32,599 bases of DNA from Giesbergeria sp. (GTDB lineage Bacteria > Pseudomonadota > Gammaproteobacteria > Burkholderiales > Burkholderiaceae_C): contig JAUYGP010000403.1 in the NCBI GenBank assembly GCA_030690515.1, forward strand, positions 1 to 32,599. Direction: 5' to 3'. Numbering within the stretch: the stretch's first letter is position 1; each line of letters opens with the position of its first letter. Shown here one piece after another: positions 16,082-24,200 of this stretch. Made by a program: the position numbers and the translations under genes. The notes beneath the pieces are model-generated. The model did not search any database. It was not told the DNA's origin and saw only the letters and a program-made list of their open reading frames with translations.

Positions 16082-16115
16082 GCTGAAATAACCAATCCCG
16101 GCTATCGTGCCGGGC

Positions 16116-16790
16116 ATGTCCGCCCAACCCCTTGATCCCTCGTCCGGGCCCGCTGCGGTGCCTGATATGCCCGTGGCGGCACGGCCCCGGGGGCGGCCCC
16201 GCAAGACTCTGGACGAGCGCGACGAAGGCAACCGCCGCCAGCTCATCATTGACGGCGCGGCGCGGCTGTTTCGTGCCCAGGGCTTTGATGCGGCCAGTAC
16301 ACGCGACATTGCTGCTGCGGCAGGCATGCGCAGCGGCTCGCCCTTCTACCATTTTGAAAGCAAGAACGCGCTGCTCTACGCCGTGATGGAAGAGGGCATG
16401 CAGCGCGCCGTGCGCAGCCAGGCGCAAGCCCTTTTGGGGCTGGGCGATGCCCCACCGCGCGCGCGCCTTGCGGCCCTGGTGCGCCACCATTGTGAAATCT
16501 TGCTCGGCCCAGCAGGTGACTTTGTGCCGGTCATGCTGTACGAGTGGCGTTCGCTCACTCCCGTCCAGCGCGAGGCCATTGCGCAAATCAAGACCGTGTA
16601 CGAAGCCCCCTGGATGCCCGTGCTGCACGCCCTGCACGACGCAGGTGCGTTGCGCACAGAACCCGGCCTGGCCCGGTTGTTCATTTTTGGGGCACTCAAC
16701 TGGGCGGTGCAGTGGTACCGCCCCGAGGGGCGCCTGTCGCTTGATGCCCTGGCCGCCCATGCCTTGCAGATGTTTCTGACCCCTGAGTGA
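16116..16790 (+). CDS. TetR/AcrR-family transcriptional regulator
   Basis: A 224-residue repressor. After a Pro-rich leader with an AT-hook-like RPRGRPRK, the TetR domain runs about 45-95: RQLIIDGAARLFRAQGFDAASTRDIAAAAGMRSGSPFYHFESKNALL. The ligand domain follows, ending in a GALNWAVQWYRPEG motif that many acyl-CoA-related TetR proteins share. The enoyl-CoA isomerase-like gene begins 62 bases downstream on the same strand, so the pair is probably one unit, and an acyl-CoA or related hydrophobic ligand is plausible. ATG 16116 is chosen over the GTG at 16107. It is not closely similar to the TetR at 4681, so the two acyl-CoA gene groups seem separately controlled. Confidence 0.82.
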   Translation: MSAQPLDPSSGPAAVPDMPVAARPRGRPRKTLDERDEGNRRQLIIDGAARLFRAQGFDAASTRDIAAAAGMRSGSPFYHFESKNALLYAVMEEGMQRAVRSQAQALLGLGDAPPRARLAALVRHHCEILLGPAGDFVPVMLYEWRSLTPVQREAIAQIKTVYEAPWMPVLHALHDAGALRTEPGLARLFIFGALNWAVQWYRPEGRLSLDALAAHALQMFLTPE

Positions 16791-16852
16791 CGCAAGCCGC
16801 GCCGTCTTGCGCCCGTAGCTGCCCACCCAACCCCAACCCTTTCGGAGACCCC

Positions 16853-17626
16853 ATGGACGTTCACTTCACCGCCAACATCCAGCACAAGGTGCTGCACCTG
16901 CGCTTTGGCCAAGCCGGGGTGCGCAACCTGATGGACGACCAATGGTTCGATACGCTCGAAGGCCATCTGGCTGAAGCCGACCTCAACCCCGAAGTGCGCG
17001 TGGTGCTGCTCAGTGCTGAGGGCGATGCATTTTGCTCGGGTGCCAACCTCAAGGGCATACAGCCGAGCTTGTTGACCGACGACTACGCGCAGTCGGCGCT
17101 GGCGCGTTTGCTGCGGCGCCTGACGACGTTTGAAAAACCATTGGTGGCTGCGGTGCACGGCTTGGCCATCGGTGGCGGCACCACCTTGCTGCTGCACTGT
17201 GATTTTGTCTACGCTGCCGAGGGCACGCGCTTTCAGATGCCGTTCACCAAGCTGGGCCTGGTGCCCGAGTTCGGCTCCAGCTACTTGATACCCTTGAACG
17301 CAGGCATGCGGCTGGCCAGCGAACTGGTGCTGCTGGGTGAACCTTTCGATGCCGCAACAGCGCTCAGAGCCGGTCTGGTGACCTCTGTGGAGCCCGTCGA
17401 CGGTTTGATGGAGCGTGCCCAGCGCACCGCCGACACGCTGGCGCAGATGGCCCCCGGCCCCCTGCGGCGTAGTAAAAACCTGCTGCGCCAGGGTCACCAG
17501 GCGGCACTGGAGGCTACGCTGGAGCGCGAAGGCCAGGCGCTGCAGGAGAGCCTGCGCTCCCCCGAGCTGGCCGAGGCGGTCTCGGCCTTTCTGGCCAAGC
17601 GCGCGCCCGATTTCTCCCGCTTCTGA
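16853..17626 (+). CDS. Enoyl-CoA hydratase/isomerase family protein, isomerase-like (copy 2)
   Basis: A 257-residue crotonase-fold enzyme, paralogous to the protein at 13892. FCSGANLKGIQPSL is the oxyanion segment. The central helix reads HGLAIGGGTTLLLHCDFVYAAEG, so Thr-Leu replace the Glu-Leu of hydratases; the retained acid is Glu139 in KLGLVPEFGSSYLIP. As for the other copy, this favours delta3,delta2-enoyl-CoA isomerase or a related reaction over hydration. The C-terminus LAKRAPDFSRF is close to KRKPDFSQC of the paralogue. CGGAGA precedes ATG 16853 at a suitable distance; the upstream extension in the track is not family-like. It follows a TetR gene and is convergent with the yciA-like gene, whose stop is two bases away. 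Confidence 0.85.
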   Translation: MDVHFTANIQHKVLHLRFGQAGVRNLMDDQWFDTLEGHLAEADLNPEVRVVLLSAEGDAFCSGANLKGIQPSLLTDDYAQSALARLLRRLTTFEKPLVAAVHGLAIGGGTTLLLHCDFVYAAEGTRFQMPFTKLGLVPEFGSSYLIPLNAGMRLASELVLLGEPFDAATALRAGLVTSVEPVDGLMERAQRTADTLAQMAPGPLRRSKNLLRQGHQAALEATLEREGQALQESLRSPELAEAVSAFLAKRAPDFSRF

Positions 17627-17628
17627 AA

Positions 17629-18039
17629 TCAGCGCACGGGCAAGGGGCGTGGTCGACCTTCTGAGTCGATGGCCACGTAGGTCAACAGCGCTTCGGTCAC
17701 CTTGACATAGTTGCCCTGCTCGGAAAAGCGCTCGGCGTACACCTCTACACCCACCGTGATCGAGGTGCGGCCCACGCGCTTGACGCTGGAGAAGAACGAC
17801 AGGATGTCGCCCACGCGCACGGGGTGCTTGAAAACGAATTCGTTCACCGCCACGGTGGCCATGCGGCCCTGCACGTGGCGCGCGGGCAGCACTGAACCCG
17901 CCAAATCCACCTGGGCCATGACCCAGCCGCCGAAGATATCGCCGTTGCCATTGGTGTCGGCCGGCATGGGAATGACCTTGAGCACCAGCTCTTTGTCGGT
18001 GGGCAAGGTGGCGGAGGTGCGGCTGGGGGCTTCGGACAT
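17629..18039 (-). CDS. yciA: YciA-type acyl-CoA thioesterase
   Basis: A 136-residue hotdog thioesterase. VIPMPADTNGNGDIFGGWVMAQVDLAG is the YciA/BACH signature, with the Asn and Asp in NGNGDIFGGW forming the active site in this family; VAVNEFVFKHPVRVGDIL and VGRTSITVGVEVYAE follow in the expected order. YciA enzymes are broad-range cytoplasmic acyl-CoA thioesterases, often hexameric and inhibited by CoA. The start is taken at ATG 18039 (MSEAPSRT), since the track's start at 18066 is a TTG. The gene is divergent from the ABC exporter, with 41 bases between the two starts, so the promoters overlap or face each other. Confidence 0.88.
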   Translation of the reverse strand: MSEAPSRTSATLPTDKELVLKVIPMPADTNGNGDIFGGWVMAQVDLAGSVLPARHVQGRMATVAVNEFVFKHPVRVGDILSFFSSVKRVGRTSITVGVEVYAERFSEQGNYVKVTEALLTYVAIDSEGRPRPLPVR

Positions 18040-18080
18040 GGGCACAATCTCGGTAGAAGTAACCAACGGAATTGTCCCTC

Positions 18081-19904
18081 ATGCGCCACCGCGGCGAATC
18101 GTCCCCCCCCCCAACCCCTGGCGCCACGGCGCGCACACGCTCTGACTGGGCCACGCTGGGTCGCCTGTTGCCCTATTTGTGGCAGTACAAGTGGCGTGTG
18201 CTGGCCGCACTCGCCTTTATGGTGGGAGCCAAGCTGGCCAATGTCGGCGTGCCACTGCTGCTCAAAAAGTTGGTCGATGCGATGGCGGTGCCGCCCGGCG
18301 CCGTGACCGCGCTGCTGGTGGTGCCCGTCGCGTTGCTCCTGGGCTACGGCGCCTTGCGCTGGACGACGTCGCTGTTCACCGAGCTGCGCGAACTGGTATT
18401 TGCCAAGGCCACGCAGGGCGCCGCGCGCAGCATCGCACTAAACACCTTCCGGCATTTGCATGCGCTCAGCCTGCGCTTTCACCTGGAGCGCCAGACGGGT
18501 GGCATGACGCGCGACATTGAGCGCGGCGTGCGCGGTATCGAGTCGCTGATCTCGTTCGCCCTGTTTAACATCGTTGCCACGCTGGTCGAGGTGGTGCTGG
18601 TGCTCTCCATCCTGGGTTCGCGCTTCGACATGTGGTTCGTCTGGATCACGCTCGGCGCGCTGGTGGTGTACATCACGTTCACGGTGGTCGTTACCGAGTG
18701 GCGCACCAAGTTCCGGCGTGAGGCCAACGCGCTGGATTCTGCAGCGCACACCAAAGCCGTCGATTCTTTGTTGAACTATGAAACCGTCAAATACTTCAAC
18801 AACGAAGAGTTTGAGGTACGCCGCTACGACGAAAGCCTGGAAGGCCTGCGCCGTGTGCGGCTCAAGAGCCAGAGCACGCTGTCCATGCTCAACAGCGGGC
18901 AGCAGGCCATCATTGCCACCGCACTGGTGGCCATGCTGTGGCGCGCCACACAGGGCGTGGCCGATGGCCGCATGACGCTGGGCGACCTGGTCATGGTCAA
19001 CGCCTTCATGATCCAGATCTACATCCCGCTGAACTTCTTTGGCGTGATCTACCGCGAGATCAAGCAGAACCTCACCGACCTGGACAAGATGTTTACGCTG
19101 ATGGACCGTGAGCGCGAGGTGGCCGATGCACCGGGCGCAGAGCCGCTCCACATCGCCGCTGGCACCAGCCCGGCGGTGCGTTTTGAAGACGTGCACTTTG
19201 CCTATGAACCTGACCGCCCCATTCTGCGCGGCGTGAGCTTTGAGATACCGGCAGGCAAAACGGTGGCTGTGGTGGGGCCGTCGGGTGCGGGCAAATCCAC
19301 GCTGGCGCGGCTGCTGTTTCGTTTCTACGACATTCAGCAAGGCCACATCAGCCTGGCCGGGCAGGACATGCGCGACGTCACGCAGGCCAGCGTGCGCCAA
19401 GCAATCGGCATCGTGCCGCAGGACACCGTGCTGTTCAACGACACCGTGGCCTACAACATCGCTTATGGGCGCCCCGGCGCCACCCAGCAGGAAGTCGAGC
19501 AGGCCGCGCGCGCTGCGCACATCCACAACTTCATAGCGTCCACGCCCAAGGGTTACGACACCATGGTGGGCGAGCGTGGCCTTAAGCTCTCGGGCGGAGA
19601 GAAGCAGCGCGTGGCCATCGCCCGCACCTTGCTCAAGAACCCGCCCATCCTGGTGTTCGACGAGGCCACCTCCGCCCTCGATTCAGCCAACGAGCGCGCC
19701 ATTCAGGCCGAACTGCGCGGCGTGGCCCGCGGCAAGACCACGTTGGTGATTGCGCACCGCCTCTCCACCGTGGTGGACGCGCACGAAATTCTGGTCATGG
19801 AAGCCGGCCAGATCATCGAGCGCGGCACGCACGCGCAGTTGCAGGCTGCAGACGGGCGTTATGCGCGCATGTGGGCGATGCAGCAGTCTGGCGATGCGGT
19901 TTGA
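18081..19904 (+). CDS. Atm1/HMT1-type ABC transporter, fused permease and ATPase
   Basis: A 607-residue half-transporter that would work as a homodimer in the inner membrane. The membrane domain (about 35-340) has six helices; NYETVKYFNNEEFEVRRYDESL is a hallmark of the Atm1/HMT1 class, which exports glutathione-linked or sulfur-containing compounds and metals. The ATPase has Walker A GPSGAGKST (399-407), the Q-loop region, signature LSGGEKQR (503-510), Walker B ILVFDEATSALD and the switch His in VIAHRLST. All catalytic motifs are intact. ATG 18081 is used rather than the TTG at 18072. The substrate is inferred from class only. A family-A repeat begins almost directly after the stop. Confidence 0.9.
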   Translation: MRHRGESSPPPTPGATARTRSDWATLGRLLPYLWQYKWRVLAALAFMVGAKLANVGVPLLLKKLVDAMAVPPGAVTALLVVPVALLLGYGALRWTTSLFTELRELVFAKATQGAARSIALNTFRHLHALSLRFHLERQTGGMTRDIERGVRGIESLISFALFNIVATLVEVVLVLSILGSRFDMWFVWITLGALVVYITFTVVVTEWRTKFRREANALDSAAHTKAVDSLLNYETVKYFNNEEFEVRRYDESLEGLRRVRLKSQSTLSMLNSGQQAIIATALVAMLWRATQGVADGRMTLGDLVMVNAFMIQIYIPLNFFGVIYREIKQNLTDLDKMFTLMDREREVADAPGAEPLHIAAGTSPAVRFEDVHFAYEPDRPILRGVSFEIPAGKTVAVVGPSGAGKSTLARLLFRFYDIQQGHISLAGQDMRDVTQASVRQAIGIVPQDTVLFNDTVAYNIAYGRPGATQQEVEQAARAAHIHNFIASTPKGYDTMVGERGLKLSGGEKQRVAIARTLLKNPPILVFDEATSALDSANERAIQAELRGVARGKTTLVIAHRLSTVVDAHEILVMEAGQIIERGTHAQLQAADGRYARMWAMQQSGDAV

Positions 19905-19908
19905 GTGT

Positions 19909-19960
19909 TTTTTGGCTCTGGCGCTTTCTGGGCAAGCGCAAGCAGCTATCAAATACGGAG
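19909..19960 (+). repeat. Family-A palindromic repeat, copy 4 (3' of the ABC transporter)
   Basis: TTTTTTGGCTCTGGCGCTT, then GGGCAAGCGCAAGCAGCTATCAAA. It matches copy 3 with a one-base deletion in the left arm and starts within a few bases of the ABC transporter stop. The convergent TRAP terminator follows at once. Confidence 0.65.
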
Positions 19961-19964
19961 TGAA

Positions 19965-19990
19965 ACAAAAAACCCCGCGACAGCGGGGTT
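19965..19990 (-). terminator. Rho-independent terminator of the TRAP operon
   Basis: On the minus strand an 8-bp perfect stem (AACCCCGC, loop TGTC, GCGGGGTT) runs into a T-rich tract (TTTTTTGT). It lies 26 bases after the dctP stop, in the correct orientation, and could also stop ABC-transporter transcripts from the other side to a lesser extent. Confidence 0.85.
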
Positions 19991-20015
19991 GATGGATTGC
20001 GCCGCAGGGTACTTG

Positions 20016-21050
20016 TTACTTGCGCGCAGCAATCGCTTTCTCGGCCATGTTCACCAGGTCGGTGCCCACCTGACTCTTCCACTTGTCGTACACCGGGCGG
20101 GTGGCCTTGACGAAGGCCTCGCGCTCGGCAGGCGTGAGCTGGGTGACCGTCACGCCCAGACCTTCAATCTGCTTGAGCAAGGGCTTGTCGGCCTCGATCA
20201 CGCCCTTGCGGGCAATGGCGATTTCTTCCTTGCCGGCTTCAATGGCAGCCTGGCGCACGATTTCGCGGTCGGCAGGGGTCCAGGAGTTCCAGATGTCCTT
20301 GTTCACCACGTAGATCAGTGGATCGGCAATGTAGCCCCACAGCGTGAGGTACTTTTGCGCCACGCTGTGCAGCTTGGCGGCGGTGAAGATGGCCAGGGGG
20401 TTCTCCTGGCCGTCCACGGCGCCGCTGGCCATGGCGGGTTGGGCGTCGGCCCAGCTCATCTGCGTGGGGTTGGCACCCAGGGCACTGAAGGTGTCGAGGA
20501 ACAGTGGTGAGCCAACCACGCGAATCTTCATGCCCTTGAGGTCCGCCGGGGTCTTGATGGGGCGCTTGGAGTTGGAGATCTCGCGGTAGCCGTTCTCGCC
20601 CCAGGCGAGCGGCATCACCCCGGCCTTGTCCAGCGTCTTGAACAGGCTTTTGCCCACATCGCCCTGCGTGAGCGCATCGATAGCGGCGTAGTCGGGCATT
20701 AGGAAGGGCAGCGAGAACAGGTTGAGCTGCTTGACCTGGGGCGACCAGTTGATGGTCGAGCCCACGGCCATGTCGATCACACCCTGGCGCAGGGCTGAAA
20801 ACTCGCGCGTCTGGTCGCCCTGGATCAGCGAAACACCGGGGTAGAGCTTGATGTTGATGCGGCCGTTGGTGCGCTCACGCACTTTGTTAGCCCACAACTC
20901 GCCGCCTTTGCCCCACGGAAAGGCTGTGCCCAGCACCAGCGACATGCGGTATTCGCTCTTGTAGGCGGTTTGCGCCAAGGCAGCGGGGCTGCTGAAAGCC
21001 AGTGCGGCGGCAGTGGCCACGGCCGAGGTAAGGAAAGCGCGCAGTTTCAT
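20016..21050 (-). CDS. dctP: TRAP transporter substrate-binding protein
   Basis: Periplasmic receptor of 344 residues. A signal peptide is clear (MKLRAFLTSAVATAAALAFSSPAALAQ). The mature part has the DctP family order: WANKVRERTNGRINIKLYPG, FSALRQGVIDMAVGS, LPFLMPDYAAID, NGYREISNSKRPIKTPADLKGMKIRVVGSPLF (the Arg of KIRV normally binds the ligand carboxylate), GAVDGQENPL and the helical C-terminus. The ligand is probably an organic or keto acid, but the sequence does not say which. It is the last gene of the minus-strand operon dctQ-dctM-dctP, 23 bases after dctM, with a strong terminator behind it. The start is ATG 21050; the longer track ORF runs back into dctM. Confidence 0.92.
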   Translation of the reverse strand: MKLRAFLTSAVATAAALAFSSPAALAQTAYKSEYRMSLVLGTAFPWGKGGELWANKVRERTNGRINIKLYPGVSLIQGDQTREFSALRQGVIDMAVGSTINWSPQVKQLNLFSLPFLMPDYAAIDALTQGDVGKSLFKTLDKAGVMPLAWGENGYREISNSKRPIKTPADLKGMKIRVVGSPLFLDTFSALGANPTQMSWADAQPAMASGAVDGQENPLAIFTAAKLHSVAQKYLTLWGYIADPLIYVVNKDIWNSWTPADREIVRQAAIEAGKEEIAIARKGVIEADKPLLKQIEGLGVTVTQLTPAEREAFVKATRPVYDKWKSQVGTDLVNMAEKAIAARK

Positions 21051-21073
21051 GGTTTTAGTCTCCTTGTGAAAAA

Positions 21074-22372
21074 TCAGTAGCCCAGATAGCCTGGCAGCCA
21101 CAGGGCGAGCTGCGGCCAGAGAATCACGCCCAGCATGGCGATGCACATTGCGCCCACCAGCCAGAGCACCCAGCGCGTCGTGTCTTCCATGCGCACGCCC
21201 GCAATGCGGCTGGAGACCATCAGGTTCACTGCCATGGGCGGCGTGAACTGGCCAATCGCAACGTTCAGCGTGAGGATGACGCCAAACCACACCGGGTCCC
21301 ACTGGTAGTGGCGCAGGATGGGCATCATCAGCGGCACGAAGATCAGGAAGATGGAGATGCCGTCAAGGAACATGCCCAGCACGATCAGCATCAGGATGAG
21401 CAGTGCCAGCACGGTGCCTTCGCCCAGGCCAGAGTGCACGATGGCATCGGTGATGGGGTCGATCACGCCCAATGTCGAAAGCGAAAACGCAAAGATGGCT
21501 GCGAGCGATACCACCAGCAGGATCACGGCAGAAAGCTCGCCCGATTCGCGCAAAATCTCGAACAGGTCGCGCACGCGGATGGTGCGGTGAATGACCATAC
21601 CGACGAACAAGCCGTAAAACACCGCCACCACTGCGGCTTCGGTCGGGGTGAACCAGCCCGCACGCATGCCGCCCAGGATCACCACCGGCGCCGCCAGACC
21701 CCACGCGGCGTCGCGCAGGCTGCGCCAAAAGGGTGGGCGCGGTAGGGCCGCTTCAAGCTGCCCCATGCGGTGGCGCCGCGCGAGCCACACCGTGGGAATC
21801 GCTAGCGCCAAGCCCGCCAGCATGCCCGGCACCATGCCGGCAGCAAACAGCGCCGGGACCGAGGCCCCCGGTACGAGTACCGAATAGACGATGAAGGCGA
21901 CCGATGGGGGAATCAGGATGTCGGTAGACGCGGCCGCGGCCACCACGCTGGCCGAGTACGCTGGGGGGTAGCCTGCGCGTTGCATGGCCAGCAGCATCAC
22001 GCCGCCAATGGCCGCCGCCGTCGCCGGGCCAGAGCCCGAAATTCCTCCCATGAACATGGCCACACCAATGGCGACCAGCGGCAGCATGCCGGGGCCGCGG
22101 CCCACCAAAGCCACCGCCAGGTTCACCAATCGCAGCGCCACGCCCGAGCGGTCGAAGATCGAGCCCACGAGTACGAACATCGGAATGGCCAGCAAAGGGT
22201 ATTTGCCCAGACCGGCGTAAAAGTTTTGTGGCACGGCCAGTAAACCAAACCACTGTGAATCGGCGTTGGCCACCGCAATGGCAGCGGTGCCCGCCAGACC
22301 CAGTGCGGCGCCGATCGGCACGCCCGCCAGCATCAGCACGGCAAAGGCCACGAACAGCAAGGTCGCCGTCAT
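21074..22372 (-). CDS. dctM: TRAP transporter large permease subunit
   Basis: A 432-residue inner-membrane protein with about twelve hydrophobic helices. GGISGSGPATAAAIGGVML and the repeat-related GMFLDGISIFLIFVPLMMPI are the two halves of the DctM inverted-repeat transport domain; IGQFTPPMAVNL near the C-terminus is another family hallmark. It uses a cation gradient to move the substrate delivered by DctP. The start ATG overlaps the stop of dctQ by four bases (ATGA), so the two are translationally coupled. The track ORF extends upstream to 22477 only because the frame is open inside dctQ. Confidence 0.93.
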   Translation of the reverse strand: MTATLLFVAFAVLMLAGVPIGAALGLAGTAAIAVANADSQWFGLLAVPQNFYAGLGKYPLLAIPMFVLVGSIFDRSGVALRLVNLAVALVGRGPGMLPLVAIGVAMFMGGISGSGPATAAAIGGVMLLAMQRAGYPPAYSASVVAAAASTDILIPPSVAFIVYSVLVPGASVPALFAAGMVPGMLAGLALAIPTVWLARRHRMGQLEAALPRPPFWRSLRDAAWGLAAPVVILGGMRAGWFTPTEAAVVAVFYGLFVGMVIHRTIRVRDLFEILRESGELSAVILLVVSLAAIFAFSLSTLGVIDPITDAIVHSGLGEGTVLALLILMLIVLGMFLDGISIFLIFVPLMMPILRHYQWDPVWFGVILTLNVAIGQFTPPMAVNLMVSSRIAGVRMEDTTRWVLWLVGAMCIAMLGVILWPQLALWLPGYLGY

Positions 22373-22914
22373 GCCCCGGGTTCCTGGTGGGTTTTGCGCC
22401 CGCTGCGCACGTAGTGGCCCAGCGCCCGCACAGCGATGAGCGCGGAGAGCACCGGCAACCAGACGGAATACCACCACTGCGGTACGCCAATGCCGGGTGA
22501 GGTCTCTTCAAAACGATAGTCGTCCCACACCAGGCGCACACTGAGCACGGCCATGATGGCAAACAGCAGCGCCACCATCAGGGCCCCCAGCTGGGCCAGC
22601 CGCTGGCGGCGCTTCAATGAGCCGCTCTCGGCAAAGTACTCAATGCGGATATGGCGGTCGCGCGCCACGGCGGCCGAGCCACCCACCATGGCCAGCACGA
22701 TCATCAGAAAGACCGAGATTTCCTCGGTCCAGGCAAAGGACGAATTGGTGAAATAGCGCACCAGCACGTTGGCAAAAGTGATGAGAGCCAGGGCGCCCAT
22801 CACGATCACGGTGAGCCAGTCTTCCAGGCCCAGCAGGCGGGCTTGGACGGGGGCCACGGAAGGGCTCGAAGGCGTCGCCGGGCTCTTGGGCGCGGCTGGG
22901 GGAGGGGTAGACAT
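22369..22914 (-). CDS. dctQ: TRAP transporter small permease subunit
   Basis: A 181-residue membrane protein with four predicted helices. After a Pro/Ser-rich cytoplasmic leader of about 28 residues the family core starts at LEDWLTVIVMGALALITFANVLVRYF, followed by FAWTEEISVFLMIVLAMVGGSAAVARDRHIRIEYF, where WTEE and the GGS-x-A-x-RxxxHIR segment are typical of DctQ. It binds DctM and is needed for transport. It is the first gene of the operon. The 163 bases to the LysR-type gene on the other strand must hold both promoters. Confidence 0.88.
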   Translation of the reverse strand: MSTPPPAAPKSPATPSSPSVAPVQARLLGLEDWLTVIVMGALALITFANVLVRYFTNSSFAWTEEISVFLMIVLAMVGGSAAVARDRHIRIEYFAESGSLKRRQRLAQLGALMVALLFAIMAVLSVRLVWDDYRFEETSPGIGVPQWWYSVWLPVLSALIAVRALGHYVRSGRKTHQEPGA

Positions 22915-23077
22915 GGATGCAGGTTGCGTGGCAGGTTCTGTGGCACGGCGGGCAAGGCCGCACGCCTGCGCAAGGCAGGCATATCGTTACATTATGCGGT
23001 GAATTGCTATGTAGGCGCAGTATCAAGGCGTGCACAAACCGCCTGCGCAGGCGCCTGCGCGCGCAGATAATGCGCCG

Positions 23078-24028
23078 ATGGAAACCAAGTGGCTTGAAGA
23101 TTTTGTCAGCCTGGCCGAGACGCGCAGTTTCAGCCGGTCAGCGCAACTGCGCCATGTGACGCAACCGGCGTTCTCGCGCCGCATCCAGGCGCTGGAAGCC
23201 TGGGCCGGCACCGATCTGGTGGACCGCAGTTCGTACCCCACGCGCCTGACTCCGGCGGGCAGGACGCTGTACGACCAGTCGCTGGAGGTGTTGCAGGCCC
23301 TGCAGAATACCCGCGCCATGCTGCGTGCGCACAGCACGTCCAGCCAGGACATGATCGAATTTGCCGTGCCGCACACGCTGGCGTTCACCTTCTTTCCGGC
23401 CTGGGTGACCCGCCTGCGCAGCCAGTTTGGCCCATTCAAGAGTCGGCTCATCGCGCTCAACGTGCACGATGCTGTCATGCGTCTGGTGGAAGGCAGCTGC
23501 GACCTGCTGATCACCTACCACCATGACTCGCAGCCCTTCCAGCTCGATGCAGATCGATATGAGATGGTCAGCCTCGGCAAGGAGGTGCTCTCGCCCTACA
23601 GCAAGCCCGACGCTGAAGGGCAGCCGCTGTACCGTCTGCCTGGCAAGCCGGGCCAGCCCCTGCCTTACCTGGGGTATGCGCCGGGGGCCTACCTTGGGCG
23701 CGTGACGGAACTCATCCTCAAGCAATCGGCCACGGCCATACACCTCGACCGGGTGTACGAAACCGACATGGCCGAAGGCCTCAAGGCCATGGCGCTGGAG
23801 GGGCAGGGTGTGGCGTTTCTGCCCCATAGCGCCGTGAAGAAGGACTTGCGCGCACGTCGGCTCGTGGGCGCTGCTCCCACGGGGAGCCAGGACTTGCAGA
23901 TGGTCATGGATGTGCGTGCCTACCGCGAAAAACCCAGTGCCAGGGAGCAGCCCAAGGGGACGGCTCAGGCCCTTTGGTCGTATTTGCAGGCCCAGGCCCA
24001 CGAGAGCCCAAGCGTGATGCTGGTATAA
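23078..24028 (+). CDS. LysR-family regulator, HypT (YjiE)-like
   Basis: A 316-residue regulator. The winged helix-turn-helix covers residues 1-62: METKWLEDFVSLAETRSFSRSAQLRHVTQPAFSRRIQALE. The opening METKWL-DF and the later LGYAPGAYLGRVTELIL resemble E. coli HypT/YjiE as I remember it (METKWLYDF and YSQNSYMGR), so this belongs to that branch rather than to a generic LysR group. E. coli HypT responds to hypochlorite through methionine oxidation; whether that holds here is not known. It is divergent from the TRAP operon and precedes a glutamate-type binding protein, so either may be its target. ATG 23078 begins the conserved part; the track's GTG at 23030 is not needed. Confidence 0.8.
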   Translation: METKWLEDFVSLAETRSFSRSAQLRHVTQPAFSRRIQALEAWAGTDLVDRSSYPTRLTPAGRTLYDQSLEVLQALQNTRAMLRAHSTSSQDMIEFAVPHTLAFTFFPAWVTRLRSQFGPFKSRLIALNVHDAVMRLVEGSCDLLITYHHDSQPFQLDADRYEMVSLGKEVLSPYSKPDAEGQPLYRLPGKPGQPLPYLGYAPGAYLGRVTELILKQSATAIHLDRVYETDMAEGLKAMALEGQGVAFLPHSAVKKDLRARRLVGAAPTGSQDLQMVMDVRAYREKPSAREQPKGTAQALWSYLQAQAHESPSVMLV

Positions 24029-24200
24029 ATTTTTTGCATAGTTGTCCGCGTATTCGGCATTTGAATTCGGCGGTTGCGGGAATTAGCATTCGCCGCCAGG
24101 TTGCTTTTTTCAGAACATGGCGCGGGTATTCGCGGTGTGCGGAACGACCAAAGAATAGTAAAACAAGCAGCCTTCTCCCGTGGGTTTACCGAGATACAGC

